A stretch of DNA of 33,461 nt, from positions 1-33,461 of the forward strand of contig WTJC01000035.1 in the NCBI GenBank assembly GCA_011525015.1. The letters are read 5' to 3'. The first letter of the stretch is position 1. The number at the start of each line of letters is the position of its first letter. Position numbers and translations under genes: made by a program. This document shows, piece by piece, positions 23,279 to 32,027 of this stretch. The notes under the pieces were generated by a model. The model saw only the letters and a program-made list of their open reading frames with translations, was not told the DNA's origin and did no database searches. The stretch comes from Flavobacteriales bacterium. GTDB taxonomy: Bacteria; Bacteroidota; Bacteroidia; Flavobacteriales; Flavobacteriaceae.

Positions 23279-23536
23279 ATGAATTTCGGATTTATCGCAG
23301 CTATCCTAACCACTTCAGCCTTCTTGCCACAGGCCTTAAAAACAATTCGAACTCGTGACACCAAGAGCTTGAGTCTTATGACTTTTGGGCTTATGTTTTG
23401 CGGAACCATATGTTGGTTCATACACGGACTCAGCATTAAAGATCTCGCAGTGATTTACGCCAATGCCATAACGGCCATACCATTACTAATTATCCTAGTG
23501 ATGAAAGTGATACATATGACAAAAAAAAGCACCTAA
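23279..23536 (+). CDS. SemiSWEET family sugar transporter
   Basis: This is an 85-aa three-helix membrane protein, the usual SemiSWEET length, with the PQ-loop motif at P17-Q18 (SAFLPQALKTIRTRDTKSLS) and a second helix, LMFCGTICWFIHGL. Two copies dimerise to form a channel-like uniporter for sugars. It is monocistronic, and its stop codon lies inside a bidirectional terminator. Its position between the malonate operon and an exported-protein group does not reveal the sugar. Confidence 0.9.
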   Translation: MNFGFIAAILTTSAFLPQALKTIRTRDTKSLSLMTFGLMFCGTICWFIHGLSIKDLAVIYANAITAIPLLIILVMKVIHMTKKST

Positions 23537-23547
23537 AAAAGGTGCTT
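23525..23547. terminator. Bidirectional terminator, overlapping a stop codon
   Basis: AAAGCACCT (23525-23533) pairs with AGGTGCTTT (23539-23547) across an A5 loop. The left arm encodes the last codons and stop of the SemiSWEET gene. It lies between convergent genes and has T tails in both directions. Confidence 0.8.
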
Positions 23548-23573
23548 TCTCATAAAGTATGTTATTGAATTTT

Positions 23574-24116
23574 CTATTCAACTGTTACATTGAAGCTGAC
23601 ATCGATATCCGTTTCTCCTCCAGCTCCAGTTAAAGTTCCGTCGTTGGGCTTATTCGGCTCATGACGTAACACAATTCTTAGAGTACCAGATCCAGCAGCA
23701 GCTGTACTTAAACTAAACTGAGTGCCTAAATCATTACCGTTCCCATCCTTATTCAAGTCTGATACAGAAAGGGCAACTCCAGAAGACACAAATATCACCT
23801 GATGCTCGTCATCTTCTTCTTCAACTTCTTCAGTTATATTTTCAGCAGGGCTCTCGAGTTCGTTTAAAAAAGTTACAGAACCGGTATATGTAGTGTTTGC
23901 ACTTAAATTACCACTAACGGTAACACTTGGTGCGTTTGGCCCATCACCATCTAAATCTTGAGATTGTAGGGTAATATTTCCTGGATTAAGCACAACTCTA
24001 AGTGTTGTAATTACTTCTTCTTCATTAATTGGTTCTGGACTGTCGTCGTCTTTTGAACATGAGATAAGGGCAACGGTAAATAACCCCATGATGAGGTATT
24101 TGAAATTTGATTTCAT
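23574..24116 (-). CDS. Acidic exported lipoprotein of unknown function
   Basis: This 180-aa lipoprotein has the signal MKSNFKYLIMGLFTVALISC (C20) followed by an acidic tether SKDDDSPEPINEEE. The remainder is beta-rich: TLRVVLNPGNITLQSQDLDGDG, a central run EEVEEEDDEHQVIF, and a C-terminal strand pair TLRIVLRHEPNKPNDG. I associate this type with proteins NCBI names type 1 periplasmic binding fold superfamily, often next to a TonB-dependent receptor, but no receptor is present here. The DGDG and DKDGNGND-like segments could bind calcium or another cation. It is probably co-transcribed with the two upstream genes. Confidence 0.6.
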   Translation of the reverse strand: MKSNFKYLIMGLFTVALISCSKDDDSPEPINEEEVITTLRVVLNPGNITLQSQDLDGDGPNAPSVTVSGNLSANTTYTGSVTFLNELESPAENITEEVEEEDDEHQVIFVSSGVALSVSDLNKDGNGNDLGTQFSLSTAAAGSGTLRIVLRHEPNKPNDGTLTGAGGETDIDVSFNVTVE

Positions 24117-24168
24117 TTTGAATGTGTTTTAAAATTTAAAAAATGTAAGATTAGATTTGGGCAAGAAA

Positions 24169-24453
24169 TCAAATTTGGCTCGGCGGCCCTCGGTCATTGG
24201 GATTAACGACCTGTAAAGAAGAATAAAAAGAAGAGGTATAAAGACATTGCAGATCGTGCAGCAAAATCATCTCTTCTACTGTGCATGTCAGATCTACCTC
24301 AAAGGGCGTATGTACAATTTCAGTCTCAGAGGACCAAAATTGACATACCACACAGTCACCATTCAACGAAGTTTGATGCTCAAAAGAATGTGCACCTAAA
24401 ATTCCTGTGAATAGCGCAAAAAATAAATAGGTAAGTCTGATTTTCTTCTTCAC
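24169..24453 (-). CDS. Small exported Cys/His protein with C-terminal RGPP motif
   Basis: I start this at a GTG at 24453, giving 94 aa with a good signal peptide (VKKKIRLTYLFFALFTGILGAHS). The alternative is a TTG six codons earlier. The mature part has a possible metal-binding group, FEHQTSLNGDCVVCQFW (H, C-x2-C), and ends NDRGPPSQI. Small exported proteins ending in RGPP, of DUF2946 type, occur next to metal-related TonB receptors in other Gram-negative bacteria. Here it precedes the acidic lipoprotein by 52 nt and follows the propeller-like gene by 20 nt. A metal role is inference. Confidence 0.6.
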   Translation of the reverse strand: MKKKIRLTYLFFALFTGILGAHSFEHQTSLNGDCVVCQFWSSETEIVHTPFEVDLTCTVEEMILLHDLQCLYTSSFYSSLQVVNPNDRGPPSQI

Positions 24454-24491
24454 AGCGACTAAAATAGTCAAGAATAATAAGACTTAAAAGA

Positions 24492-25412
24492 TTATTGATT
24501 TAAATTTAGCGGGTTTCGTCTTCGCTCTCGAGCATCCTCAGGAAATGACTTTAGAATTTCATCAAGTCGTACAAAGATGACATTTCCAGTGACCGCCTCT
24601 TTGTATGAGATGATGTTATCGTTGACAAAGTCAAAACTATAACCGTATCTAAGGCCCTGAACTTTTAAGGGCAATCTCCATCTACCATCTCTATACCTGG
24701 CAAAATAAATTCCGTTTAGACGTGAATCGTTCTTTCCTTGTACGGCCATCAGCAACATATTACGACCGATACGCAGGGGAGAGAAATAGATGAGCTCTTC
24801 GGTGTCTAAGTAAATTGGAATTGCTCCAGTACAAGGCTCTGATGAACACAATGAGGCATAAATCCCATTTTTATCGCTGCTACTGCCAAAAAAGGCATAA
24901 TAATAAAAAATCCCGTCCTTATCCATTGAAAAATAGTAGAGGCTTCCTAAGTTGAGTTCTTCCTTTAGGTTTCGCTTGCGCTCCATTTCACCTAAAGAAC
25001 TGTATTTTCTCAAATAAGTTTGTTGTCCCTTCTTTCCCTTGTCTTCAATTTCATTGTAAATGATAAAAGAACCGTCGTCAGAAAATTTAGACCTATTTGG
25101 TCTTAGTGTACTCAAGGTATCTACGCTTGGCTCATCTTGAGTTACATCCTCAACAAGCAGCATATATTGCTCCTTGAGTTCCTTAAAATACTGCGTAGAA
25201 ATAAGCACTTCTCCGTTGGGGTGGTAACTTATTGTGGTGGGTGTAATTCCGTGTTTGTATAAAAATTGGTTTACCCCGTTCTCTATTGATTCACCTATAG
25301 AATCCTGTTGTTTTTCAACATCCTCAGCACTAACCTCAGGTAATTCTTGAGCATAAGCCTTCAATGAAAAGGCCAATAAACTGAAAAAAAGCAAAGGCAT
25401 TAGATTTCTCAT
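24492..25412 (-). CDS. Exported beta-propeller-like (TolB/PD40-type) protein
   Basis: From the ATG at 25412 (MRNLMPLLFFSLLAFSLKAYAQ) this is a 306-aa protein with a typical signal peptide. An upstream in-frame start would place a non-signal stretch in front, so I reject it. Repeated segments have the pattern of PD40/TolB blades: RSKFSDDGSFIIYNEIEDKG, LYYFSMDKDGIFYYYAF, LIYFSPLRIGRNMLLMAVQG and GYSFDFVNDNIISY. It lacks a clear enzymatic motif. Such proteins often bind peptides or envelope components. It is divergent from the large BNR-propeller gene, with 176 bp between starts. Confidence 0.6.
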   Translation of the reverse strand: MRNLMPLLFFSLLAFSLKAYAQELPEVSAEDVEKQQDSIGESIENGVNQFLYKHGITPTTISYHPNGEVLISTQYFKELKEQYMLLVEDVTQDEPSVDTLSTLRPNRSKFSDDGSFIIYNEIEDKGKKGQQTYLRKYSSLGEMERKRNLKEELNLGSLYYFSMDKDGIFYYYAFFGSSSDKNGIYASLCSSEPCTGAIPIYLDTEELIYFSPLRIGRNMLLMAVQGKNDSRLNGIYFARYRDGRWRLPLKVQGLRYGYSFDFVNDNIISYKEAVTGNVIFVRLDEILKSFPEDARERRRNPLNLNQ

Positions 25413-25588
25413 AAATGCAAAAATCTTCACTTGAGCGAATATTTTGAGAAAAATCGGTTCATCGACCAAAAAACAAGAATAAACGACTCCTACTATACCC
25501 TAATTAATACAGATCAAAATAATTAAACCAAATGTGCAAGCTTCAATCCAAATGGATATCTTTAGAAATACTAAAATCAATACATATG

Positions 25589-28500
25589 AAAAATACATGG
25601 TACTTTATGCTTTCGCTTGTACTTGCATTTGGGTTACACATCCAAGATGCACAGTCACAGCGAAAGAAAAAAGCAGCAGCTCCGACAAAGGATGTCAACA
25701 TCAACGCCTTCAAATTTAGAAATGTTGGACCTGCTTTTCTTTCAGGACGTATTGCGGATATCGCTATTCATCCAGACAATGACAATCATTGGTATGTGGC
25801 CGTTGGATCTGCCGGGGTTTGGAAAACAGAGAATGCGGGAACCACATGGATGCCTTTATTCGACAATCAAAAATCCTATTCAACAGGATGCGTGAGCATC
25901 GATCCATCTCATCCCTCAACCATTTGGGTTGGAAGCGGAGAAAATGTAGGAGGACGTCACGTGGGTTACGGAGATGGAATTTACCGCTCAGACGATGACG
26001 GTAAATCTTGGAAGAACATGGGATTAAACAAATCTGAGCACATTTCTAAAATCATTGTTCATCCAAATAATTCTAACACCATTTGGGTAGCTGCTCAAGG
26101 ACCACTTTGGAGTAAAGGAGGAGAACGAGGAGTCTATAAAAGTACAGATGGCGGTAACAACTGGAAGCAAGTTCTTGGAAACAATGAATGGACCGGTGCT
26201 ACAGACCTTTTAATCGACCCTAGAAACCCTCAAGTTTTATATGCGGCAACATGGGATAGACATAGAACGGTTGCAGCTTACATGGGAGGAGGTCCTGGTA
26301 CCGCTATCTACAAATCAACAGATGGAGGCGAAAACTGGACCAAAATTCACAATGGACTTCCGAGATCTAATATGGGAAAAATTGGTTTGGCCATCTCTCC
26401 TCAAAATCCAGATGTAATCTATGCTGCGATTGAATTAGATCGCACCAAAGGCGGTGTCTTTCGTTCATCAAATGCAGGAGGTTCTTGGACTAAAATGTCT
26501 AATACCGTTTCAGGCGGAACTGGACCACACTACTATCAAGAACTATATGCCTCACCTCATAAATTCGACAGATTATACCTGATGAACGTACGTGTTTTAA
26601 CCTCAGAGGATGGAGGTAAAACCTTTACACAACTCAAAGAGCGTCAAAAGCACTCGGACAACCACGCCATCGCATTTAAAAAAGATGACCCCAACTATTT
26701 AATGATTGGAACAGATGCTGGTATTTACGAATCCTTTGATTTGGCTGAAAACTGGAAATACCATAAAAACCTTCCACTTACACAGTTTTATAAAGTCGCG
26801 GTAAACAATGCTAAGCCTTTCTATCACATTTTTGGTGGAACGCAGGATAATGGTTCAGCTGGTGGGCCATCTGCAACTGATGAAAGAGAAGGAATCTCAA
26901 ATAAACACTGGTATAAGACTTTGGGCGCCGATGGACACCAATCTGCAACTGACCCAGAGTACAACAACATCATTTATGCTGAAACACAGCAAGGCGGCTT
27001 ACACCGAGTAGATTTAGTTACCGGAGAGCAGGTTTATGTGCAACCACAGGCTCAAAAAGGCGATCCACATGAGCGATTCAATTGGGATGCACCAATACTC
27101 GTCTCTCCGCATAAAGCCTCTACTATTTACTTCGCTTCGTATCGCGTGTGGAAATCCGAAAATAGAGGGGACAGCTGGACCCCAATATCAGGTGATTTAA
27201 CACGAAACGAAAACCGAATTGAACTCCCTATTATGGGTAGACAACAATCTTGGGATAACGCTTGGGATGTAGGTGCAATGTCGAATTACAACACCATCAC
27301 CTCTTTGAGTGAATCACCGGTTCAAAAAGGGCTGCTCTATGCAGGTACAGACGACGGCTTCGTACATGTGAGTGAAAATGATGGTGAAAGCTGGACAAGG
27401 ATTCCAGTTTCTCAATTCGGCTTACCTGGCAGAAGTTTTGTGAACGATATTAGAGCAGATTTACATGATGCCAATACCGTATACGTCGCTCTCGACAATC
27501 ACAAAGAAGGTGACTATAGACCTTTCTTATACAAGAGTACAGACAAAGGAAAAACATGGAATTCAATGAGCTCAAATATTCCAGAAAACACCTTAATCTG
27601 GAGAATCGTTCAAGATCACGTCAATCCTGAGTTACTGTTTTTAGCAACAGAATTTGGTATTTATGTCACCCTTAACGGCGGTCAAAAATGGCAAAAAATG
27701 AAAGGTACTCCGAATATGAGTTTTAGAGATATTACCATACAAAGAGAAGAAAATGATGTCGTTGCCGCCTCTTTCGGAAGAGGATTCTACGTTTTAGATG
27801 ACTACAGCCCGCTAAGAAATATTAAGGAGGCCGCTGAAGCAGATAAAGGCATGTTATTTGCTCCTAGAACCGCCAAATGGTATGTGCCCAGATCAAATTT
27901 AGGAAACACAGGTGCTGACTATTACATCGCCGAAAATCCTGAATATGGAGCTGTTTTCAGCTACTATTTAAATGGGGACTATTCGACAGCCAAACAAGCA
28001 CGTAAAAAACGTGAGGGTGCTCTGAATAAAGGCAACAAAGATGTTCCTTTCCCAGGATACGACGAACTGGACAAGGAAAATAGCGAAAAGCCTGCCATGG
28101 TCTATCTCACCATTAAAGATGGAGAAGGTCATATCATTAAACATCTTAAAACGCCAGCTCGTAAAGGAAGTCATCGTATCGCTTGGAATATGAGACACGA
28201 TAGTGGAACACCTATCAACCCTAACAGCTCTTCAAGAGGTTGGTTCTCACGAGGACCAATGGTTATTCCTGGAACTTATACGGCCAGCTTATCTGTTGAA
28301 AAAGACGGTGAGTTTACCGCTATAGGAGAAGAGGTCAGTTTTGATTTGGAACCTATTTACGAAGGAACACTTAAGGGAATAAGTTATGAGGATTATGAGA
28401 GCTATAGAAAAGACTTTACAGAACTTAGAACAGCAATCGAGATTTTAAGTCACAAGGCTGAAAAAGTAGAAACCTATATGAAGGGACTATACAAAGCAGT

Positions 28501-28834
28501 AGATCAAACCCTTCAAATGCCTTCGGCCTTTAAAGCTGAATTGGTTTCTTTAGAAAACAAACTCTCAAGTCTGTCAAAGCAGATTGAAGGAAGTGCTTCT
28601 AGAGATGAAATTGGTGAGCGAAATCCACCATCAATTTCGAGCCATTTTAGTGTGGCATTTAGAGGCCTCTCTACCACCTATGGACCAACTAAAAATCACA
28701 CTAACAGCATGAACCTCGCGAAGGAAATGCTAGCAGAAATACAACCAGAACTCGAATCATTGATTCAAGAAGTTCAAGCATACGCTAAGAAATTAGAAGA
28801 TGCAGGAGCTCCAGTGATTTTGGGAAGTTTATAA
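25589..28834 (+). CDS. Large exported BNR/VPS10-like propeller protein
   Basis: This 1081-aa protein, taken from the ATG at 25589 (MKNTWYFMLSLVLAFGLHIQDAQSQ), has a signal peptide. An earlier in-frame ATG at 25532 lacks one. Residues about 40-750 hold many BNR/Asp-box-like repeats of S-x-D-x-G-x-x-W type, for example KTENAGTTW, RSDDDGKSW, KSTDGGNNW, KSTDGGENW, KSENRGDSW and KSTDKGKTW, forming sortilin/VPS10-like propellers. The last 330 residues are a beta domain (HRIAWNMRHDSGTPI) and a helical tail. Members are often labelled glycosyl hydrolase or sialidase, but no catalytic residues of those are visible. Protein or peptide binding at the cell surface is more likely. No T9SS C-terminal domain is apparent. 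Confidence 0.85.
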   Translation, partial: KNTWYFMLSLVLAFGLHIQDAQSQRKKKAAAPTKDVNINAFKFRNVGPAFLSGRIADIAIHPDNDNHWYVAVGSAGVWKTENAGTTWMPLFDNQKSYSTGCVSIDPSHPSTIWVGSGENVGGRHVGYGDGIYRSDDDGKSWKNMGLNKSEHISKIIVHPNNSNTIWVAAQGPLWSKGGERGVYKSTDGGNNWKQVLGNNEWTGATDLLIDPRNPQVLYAATWDRHRTVAAYMGGGPGTAIYKSTDGGENWTKIHNGLPRSNMGKIGLAISPQNPDVIYAAIELDRTKGGVFRSSNAGGSWTKMSNTVSGGTGPHYYQELYASPHKFDRLYLMNVRVLTSEDGGKTFTQLKERQKHSDNHAIAFKKDDPNYLMIGTDAGIYESFDLAENWKYHKNLPLTQFYKVAVNNAKPFYHIFGGTQDNGSAGGPSATDEREGISNKHWYKTLGADGHQSATDPEYNNIIYAETQQGGLHRVDLVTGEQVYVQPQAQKGDPHERFNWDAPILVSPHKASTIYFASYRVWKSENRGDSWTPISGDLTRNENRIELPIMGRQQSWDNAWDVGAMSNYNTITSLSESPVQKGLLYAGTDDGFVHVSENDGESWTRIPVSQFGLPGRSFVNDIRADLHDANTVYVALDNHKEGDYRPFLYKSTDKGKTWNSMSSNIPENTLIWRIVQDHVNPELLFLATEFGIYVTLNGGQKWQKMKGTPNMSFRDITIQREENDVVAASFGRGFYVLDDYSPLRNIKEAAEADKGMLFAPRTAKWYVPRSNLGNTGADYYIAENPEYGAVFSYYLNGDYSTAKQARKKREGALNKGNKDVPFPGYDELDKENSEKPAMVYLTIKDGEGHIIKHLKTPARKGSHRIAWNMRHDSGTPINPNSSSRGWFSRGPMVIPGTYTASLSVEKDGEFTAIGEEVSFDLEPIYEGTLKGISYEDYESYRKDFTELRTAIEILSHKAEKVETYMKGLYKAVDQTLQMPSAFKAELVSLENKLSSLSKQIEGSASRDEIGERNPPSISSHFSVAFRGLSTTYGPTKNHTNSMNLAKEMLAEIQPELESLIQEVQAYAKKLEDAGAPVILGSL

Positions 28835-28841
28835 TACTCCA

Positions 28842-28871
28842 AAAAAAGCACCTCAATCGAGGTGCTTTTTT
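28842..28871. terminator. Bidirectional rho-independent terminator
   Basis: AAAAAAGCACCTC (28842-28854), the loop AATC, and GAGGTGCTTTTTT (28859-28871) make a 13-bp stem with T tails both ways. It fills the gap between the convergent propeller and aldehyde dehydrogenase genes. Its core GCACCT/AGGTGC is the same as in the terminator at 23525-23547. Confidence 0.92.
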
Positions 28872-28872
28872 C

Positions 28873-30267
28873 TTATAATTTCGAGGCCAGTCGAATAAAC
28901 TTTCGAACTGTGCCGAGTTTGTTTTTAAAAGGTGGGTACCGCAGAGGAACATCAATCCAATTAGAACGATACATAACAGGTTTTTCTCTACTAAACGTAC
29001 TGAAACCAAATTTACCGTGGTAGGCTCCCATTCCGCTGTCTCCTACACCACCGAAAGGAAGATTCTTTTCTGCAATATGCATGATAGTGTCATTCACACA
29101 GCCTCCACCAAATTGGTGATTTTGAACCAAAGCTTTAATACGCTTTGCATTTTCAGAGAAGATATAGAAAGCCAAAGGTTTGTCAAATCGCTTTAAATAA
29201 TTCCCTACTTCTTCGAAATTGTCATAGGAAATCACAGGTAAAACCGGTCCAAAAATCTCTTCTTGCATCGCTTTGGAGTTGTGATTGACCTCATCAATTA
29301 TAGTCGGAGCAACAAAGCGTGATTCTGCATCTAATGCTCCTCCAACACGAATATTAGCATCCTCCATAAAAGATTTCATTCGCTCCACATGTCGAGAGTG
29401 AATAAGACGGCCGTAATCTGAGCTTTCTTTAGGGTTTTTACCATATAAGCGCTCGATTTCTTTCATCATTTGAGCGATCAAATCTTCTTTAATCTTGGCG
29501 TCAACCAAGACGTAATCAGGTGCGATACAAGTTTGACCGGCATTCATGTATTTTCCCCAAACAATGCGTTTGGCTGCAAGTTTTACTTTAGCGGTATCAT
29601 CAACTATACAAGGTGATTTTCCACCGAGCTCGAGCGTACAAGGGGTCAATTTTTCAGCAGCAGCTTTGGCAACAATTTTACCAATTTGAGTACTACCTGT
29701 AAAGAAAATATGATCCCATTTTAATTCGAGTAGTGCTTTCGCCGTTTCAGCTGCCCCCAAAACCACATGAAAATAAGCCTCATCAAAATGAGTATTTATA
29801 AGCTGCGCTAATAATTCAGAGGTTTTAATGCTGTATTCACTGGGTTTTAATACCACAGTGTTACCCGCAGCAAGAGCCGCAAGGGCTGGAGCAATAGCCA
29901 ATTGAAAAGGATAATTCCAAGGAGAAAGTTGCAGTGATAAACCATAGGGCTCTGGCTGTATAACACCAAAAGCTGGGGCAGAAAGAAGTCCTGTCTTTAC
30001 TTTTCTGGGTTTAGACCATTTTTTGAGCTGTTTAATAGCTGTATTGAGCTCTTCTATGACAAAGGAAAACTCTGCAGTATATGCTTCAAAATTCGGTTTG
30101 TTCAAATCTAACTTTAAAGCCTCTAAAATTTCTCCTTCATGCGAGCGCAGAACTTGCCTTAATTTTTTTAGTTGAGCTATCCTAAAAGAACAATCCAACG
30201 TCTGAGCACTAGCAAAAAAATCCGCCTGCTTGTTTCTCAATTCTAAAAAAGTATGTTGCTCAGACAT
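28873..30267 (-). CDS. Aldehyde dehydrogenase (class 3 / fatty aldehyde type)
   Basis: This is a 464-aa NAD(P)-dependent aldehyde dehydrogenase. It shows PWNYP with N118, the Rossmann FFTGSTQIG (188-196), the general base E213 in LELGGKSPC and the nucleophile C247 in GQTCIAP. The length and the C-terminal tail, YPPFKNKLGTVRKFIRLASKL, fit class 3 enzymes that oxidise medium- and long-chain or aromatic aldehydes. It is last in the minus-strand run, 21 nt after a YceI gene. The tail looks weakly amphipathic and could contact the membrane. Confidence 0.93.
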   Translation of the reverse strand: MSEQHTFLELRNKQADFFASAQTLDCSFRIAQLKKLRQVLRSHEGEILEALKLDLNKPNFEAYTAEFSFVIEELNTAIKQLKKWSKPRKVKTGLLSAPAFGVIQPEPYGLSLQLSPWNYPFQLAIAPALAALAAGNTVVLKPSEYSIKTSELLAQLINTHFDEAYFHVVLGAAETAKALLELKWDHIFFTGSTQIGKIVAKAAAEKLTPCTLELGGKSPCIVDDTAKVKLAAKRIVWGKYMNAGQTCIAPDYVLVDAKIKEDLIAQMMKEIERLYGKNPKESSDYGRLIHSRHVERMKSFMEDANIRVGGALDAESRFVAPTIIDEVNHNSKAMQEEIFGPVLPVISYDNFEEVGNYLKRFDKPLAFYIFSENAKRIKALVQNHQFGGGCVNDTIMHIAEKNLPFGGVGDSGMGAYHGKFGFSTFSREKPVMYRSNWIDVPLRYPPFKNKLGTVRKFIRLASKL

Positions 30268-30288
30268 TGAAGCTGTATCGTATTACAA

Positions 30289-30849
30289 TTAGTAATTCAA
30301 ATTTACTTGAATTTCAATATCATCATAAATCAGCTTATCTCCAAGGTTTTCAAAAAATGAACCCGATCTGAAACGCACATCATAAACAGAACGATCAAAA
30401 ACCATTTGAGCCGAAGCCATTGAGGCGGTAACCTCTGTAAATTCTACTTGTACTGGAGCTGTTTTTCCTTTTATGGTCAAATCTCCTTGTAGAACCTGTA
30501 CTCCATTAGAATCAGAAACCACAGAATTTAAAATTAAGAATGCCTCTGGATTGGAGTCAACAGAAAAGAAATCATCTGAACGTAAGTGGCCCTCAAGTCG
30601 TGTCTTTCCTCCTCCTGAGAGATCTTGAACATCTAAAGAAGTCATGTCTACAATAAATGATCCCCCTTTTACTTTTGTACCCTCTAATTTGAGATCTCCT
30701 GATTTAAAAGAAAGTCCACCGTAATGAGACTTAGACGAGCGTTCTTTGCCCTCCCATCTCAGTTTACTCGTTTCTAAGTTGATGCTTGTGTCTTGGGAAT
30801 AACCCAGTGCAACTGCCATGACAGCAAGCGCTAAAATTAAATTTTTCAT
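30289..30849 (-). CDS. YceI-family exported lipid-binding protein (copy 1)
   Basis: This 186-aa protein starts at the ATG at 30849 (MKNLILALAVMAVALGYSQ). It has a signal peptide and then the YceI lipocalin-like barrel: LRWEGKERSSKSHYGGLSFKSG, GSFIVDMTSLDVQDL, LEGHLRSDDFFSVDSNPEAFL, LTIKGKTAPVQVEF and FDRSVYDVRFRSGSFFENLGDKLIYDDIEIQVNL. YceI proteins bind polyisoprenoid or quinone-like lipids in the periplasm. The sequence is typical and complete. It lies 60 nt after the PAS gene and 21 nt before the aldehyde dehydrogenase gene. Confidence 0.92.
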   Translation of the reverse strand: MKNLILALAVMAVALGYSQDTSINLETSKLRWEGKERSSKSHYGGLSFKSGDLKLEGTKVKGGSFIVDMTSLDVQDLSGGGKTRLEGHLRSDDFFSVDSNPEAFLILNSVVSDSNGVQVLQGDLTIKGKTAPVQVEFTEVTASMASAQMVFDRSVYDVRFRSGSFFENLGDKLIYDDIEIQVNLNY

Positions 30850-30909
30850 GCTTTTTGTAGTCAAAGATAAGCCTTTCAGCCTTCTTTAGCTAAGTCGATA
30901 GAAATGGCC

Positions 30910-31389
30910 TTAAGCTGCTAATTCTCTTTCTAGGGCGATGTAGTGACTCAATTCGTTATTTTGGTCAAATAGTGGTACAATTTTAACCTCACAAATATAA
31001 GCCTGCCCAGATTTTTTGTGATTGGTAATTCTCGTTGTAAACACCTCGTTAGAAGCTAACAAACTTCTAAAAAGCTTTCGCTCGGAGTCTTTGGTATTCT
31101 GACCGTGTAACATATTAGGCTTCTTTCCAATCACATCGTGAGAGTGATATCCAGTCATATCAGAAAAACCTTGGTCTACCCAAAGTAAATTATAGGATGG
31201 GTCAGTTAACACAAAGGCCTGATAGTCTTCAAAATTTAAAACAGAGGAGTCGTACTGGTCAGACCAGTTGAATGCTTTCGAAAAACGGGTGAATTGTTGA
31301 TCAATATGATCTCCTCTACTTATTTCAAGTAATCTATGATATGATTCTAAATAGAAATCTCCACTAAGTAAAGGCAGTTTATTCATCAC
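30910..31389 (-). CDS. Single PAS-domain protein
   Basis: This 159-aa cytoplasmic protein has a PAS core from about residue 55: FVLTDPSYNLLWVDQGFSDMTGY, HDVIGKKPNMLHGQNTKDSERKLF, then VFTTRITNHKKSGQAYICEVKIVPLFDQN and a C-terminal strand YIALERELAA. The layout resembles LOV-type PAS domains, but the photoactive NCRFLQ cysteine is replaced (KKPNMLHG), so flavin photochemistry is not expected. No output domain is attached, so it must signal through a partner or bind a ligand such as heme. It has its own promoter (31406-31438) inside the gene run. Confidence 0.85.
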   Translation of the reverse strand: MMNKLPLLSGDFYLESYHRLLEISRGDHIDQQFTRFSKAFNWSDQYDSSVLNFEDYQAFVLTDPSYNLLWVDQGFSDMTGYHSHDVIGKKPNMLHGQNTKDSERKLFRSLLASNEVFTTRITNHKKSGQAYICEVKIVPLFDQNNELSHYIALERELAA

Positions 31390-31405
31390 AATTTTTTTTG
31401 TTACT

Positions 31406-31438
31406 CAAACTTATCGCACAATTTCAATTTGCGCAAAA
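31406..31438 (-). promoter_or_regulatory. Promoter of the PAS gene
   Basis: On the minus strand TTTTG (31434-31438), a 20-nt spacer and TAAGTTTG (31406-31413) match the Bacteroidota consensus closely. The -7 box ends 16 nt before the ATG at 31389, giving a very short leader. It separates the PAS/YceI/aldehyde dehydrogenase unit from the Rieske/b561/YceI unit upstream. Confidence 0.75.
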
Positions 31439-31480
31439 CTTGTTTAACTTTTTAGGTTTTTGTAAACTACTAAAAGAGAA

Positions 31481-32023
31481 CTATTTAAAATTTAGAAGAA
31501 CCGTTAATTGAATTTCATCCTTCACTTTTTTCAACAAAAATGAAGGTCTGGGAATATCAAAATCACTGAGCTTAACCTCAAAAGTACCTTTGATTTGAAC
31601 CTGATCTGTACTTGTTTCAATACGAAGAGGGATGGTTTTTTCTACTTTTTTACCTGCCAACTCTATATAGCCTGAAAATGTAATCTCACTTTCGTCAACT
31701 ACAATAGAACTACTGTAAAATCTAACGTTAGCGTGTATTAAAGCATTTAATATTTCTAATGCATGTGCGTCTCGATTCGCGTTTTGACTATTAAAATCAG
31801 TTAAAGCTGCCGTAACTGCAATTTGTGTTGGGCTATTATTTTCGTCTAACACCAACACACCTTTCGGTTTGTCGTTAGTACCTGACCATTTATGCGTGAA
31901 GTGCTCTGCATCGTAGGTCAAATAACTATCAGATTGAACTAATTGTAATTTTTTTTGATTTTGTCCAAATGCTTGAACAAAAGCTAATAGCAAAAGGCAA
32001 TACGGTAAGAATTTAAGCTTCAT
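31481..32023 (-). CDS. YceI-family exported lipid-binding protein (copy 2)
   Basis: This 180-aa protein has a signal peptide (LLLLAFVQAFGQ) and a diverged YceI barrel: SYLTYDAEHFTHKWSGT, ITFSGYIELAGKKVEKTIPLRI and IKGTFEVKLSDFDIPRPSFLLKKVKDEIQLTVLL. The last segment is the family's conserved end. It is clearly different from the copy at 30289. It starts 4 nt after the b561-like gene stops, so the two are translationally linked. E. coli likewise pairs yceI with the b561-like yceJ. Confidence 0.88.
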   Translation of the reverse strand: MKLKFLPYCLLLLAFVQAFGQNQKKLQLVQSDSYLTYDAEHFTHKWSGTNDKPKGVLVLDENNSPTQIAVTAALTDFNSQNANRDAHALEILNALIHANVRFYSSSIVVDESEITFSGYIELAGKKVEKTIPLRIETSTDQVQIKGTFEVKLSDFDIPRPSFLLKKVKDEIQLTVLLNFK

Positions 32024-32027
32024 ATCT

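Noticed and set aside
25589-28834. Sialidase or glycosyl hydrolase, a usual label for BNR-repeat proteins
   Set aside because: Asp-box repeats are structural; the arginine triad and other sialidase active-site residues are not apparent.
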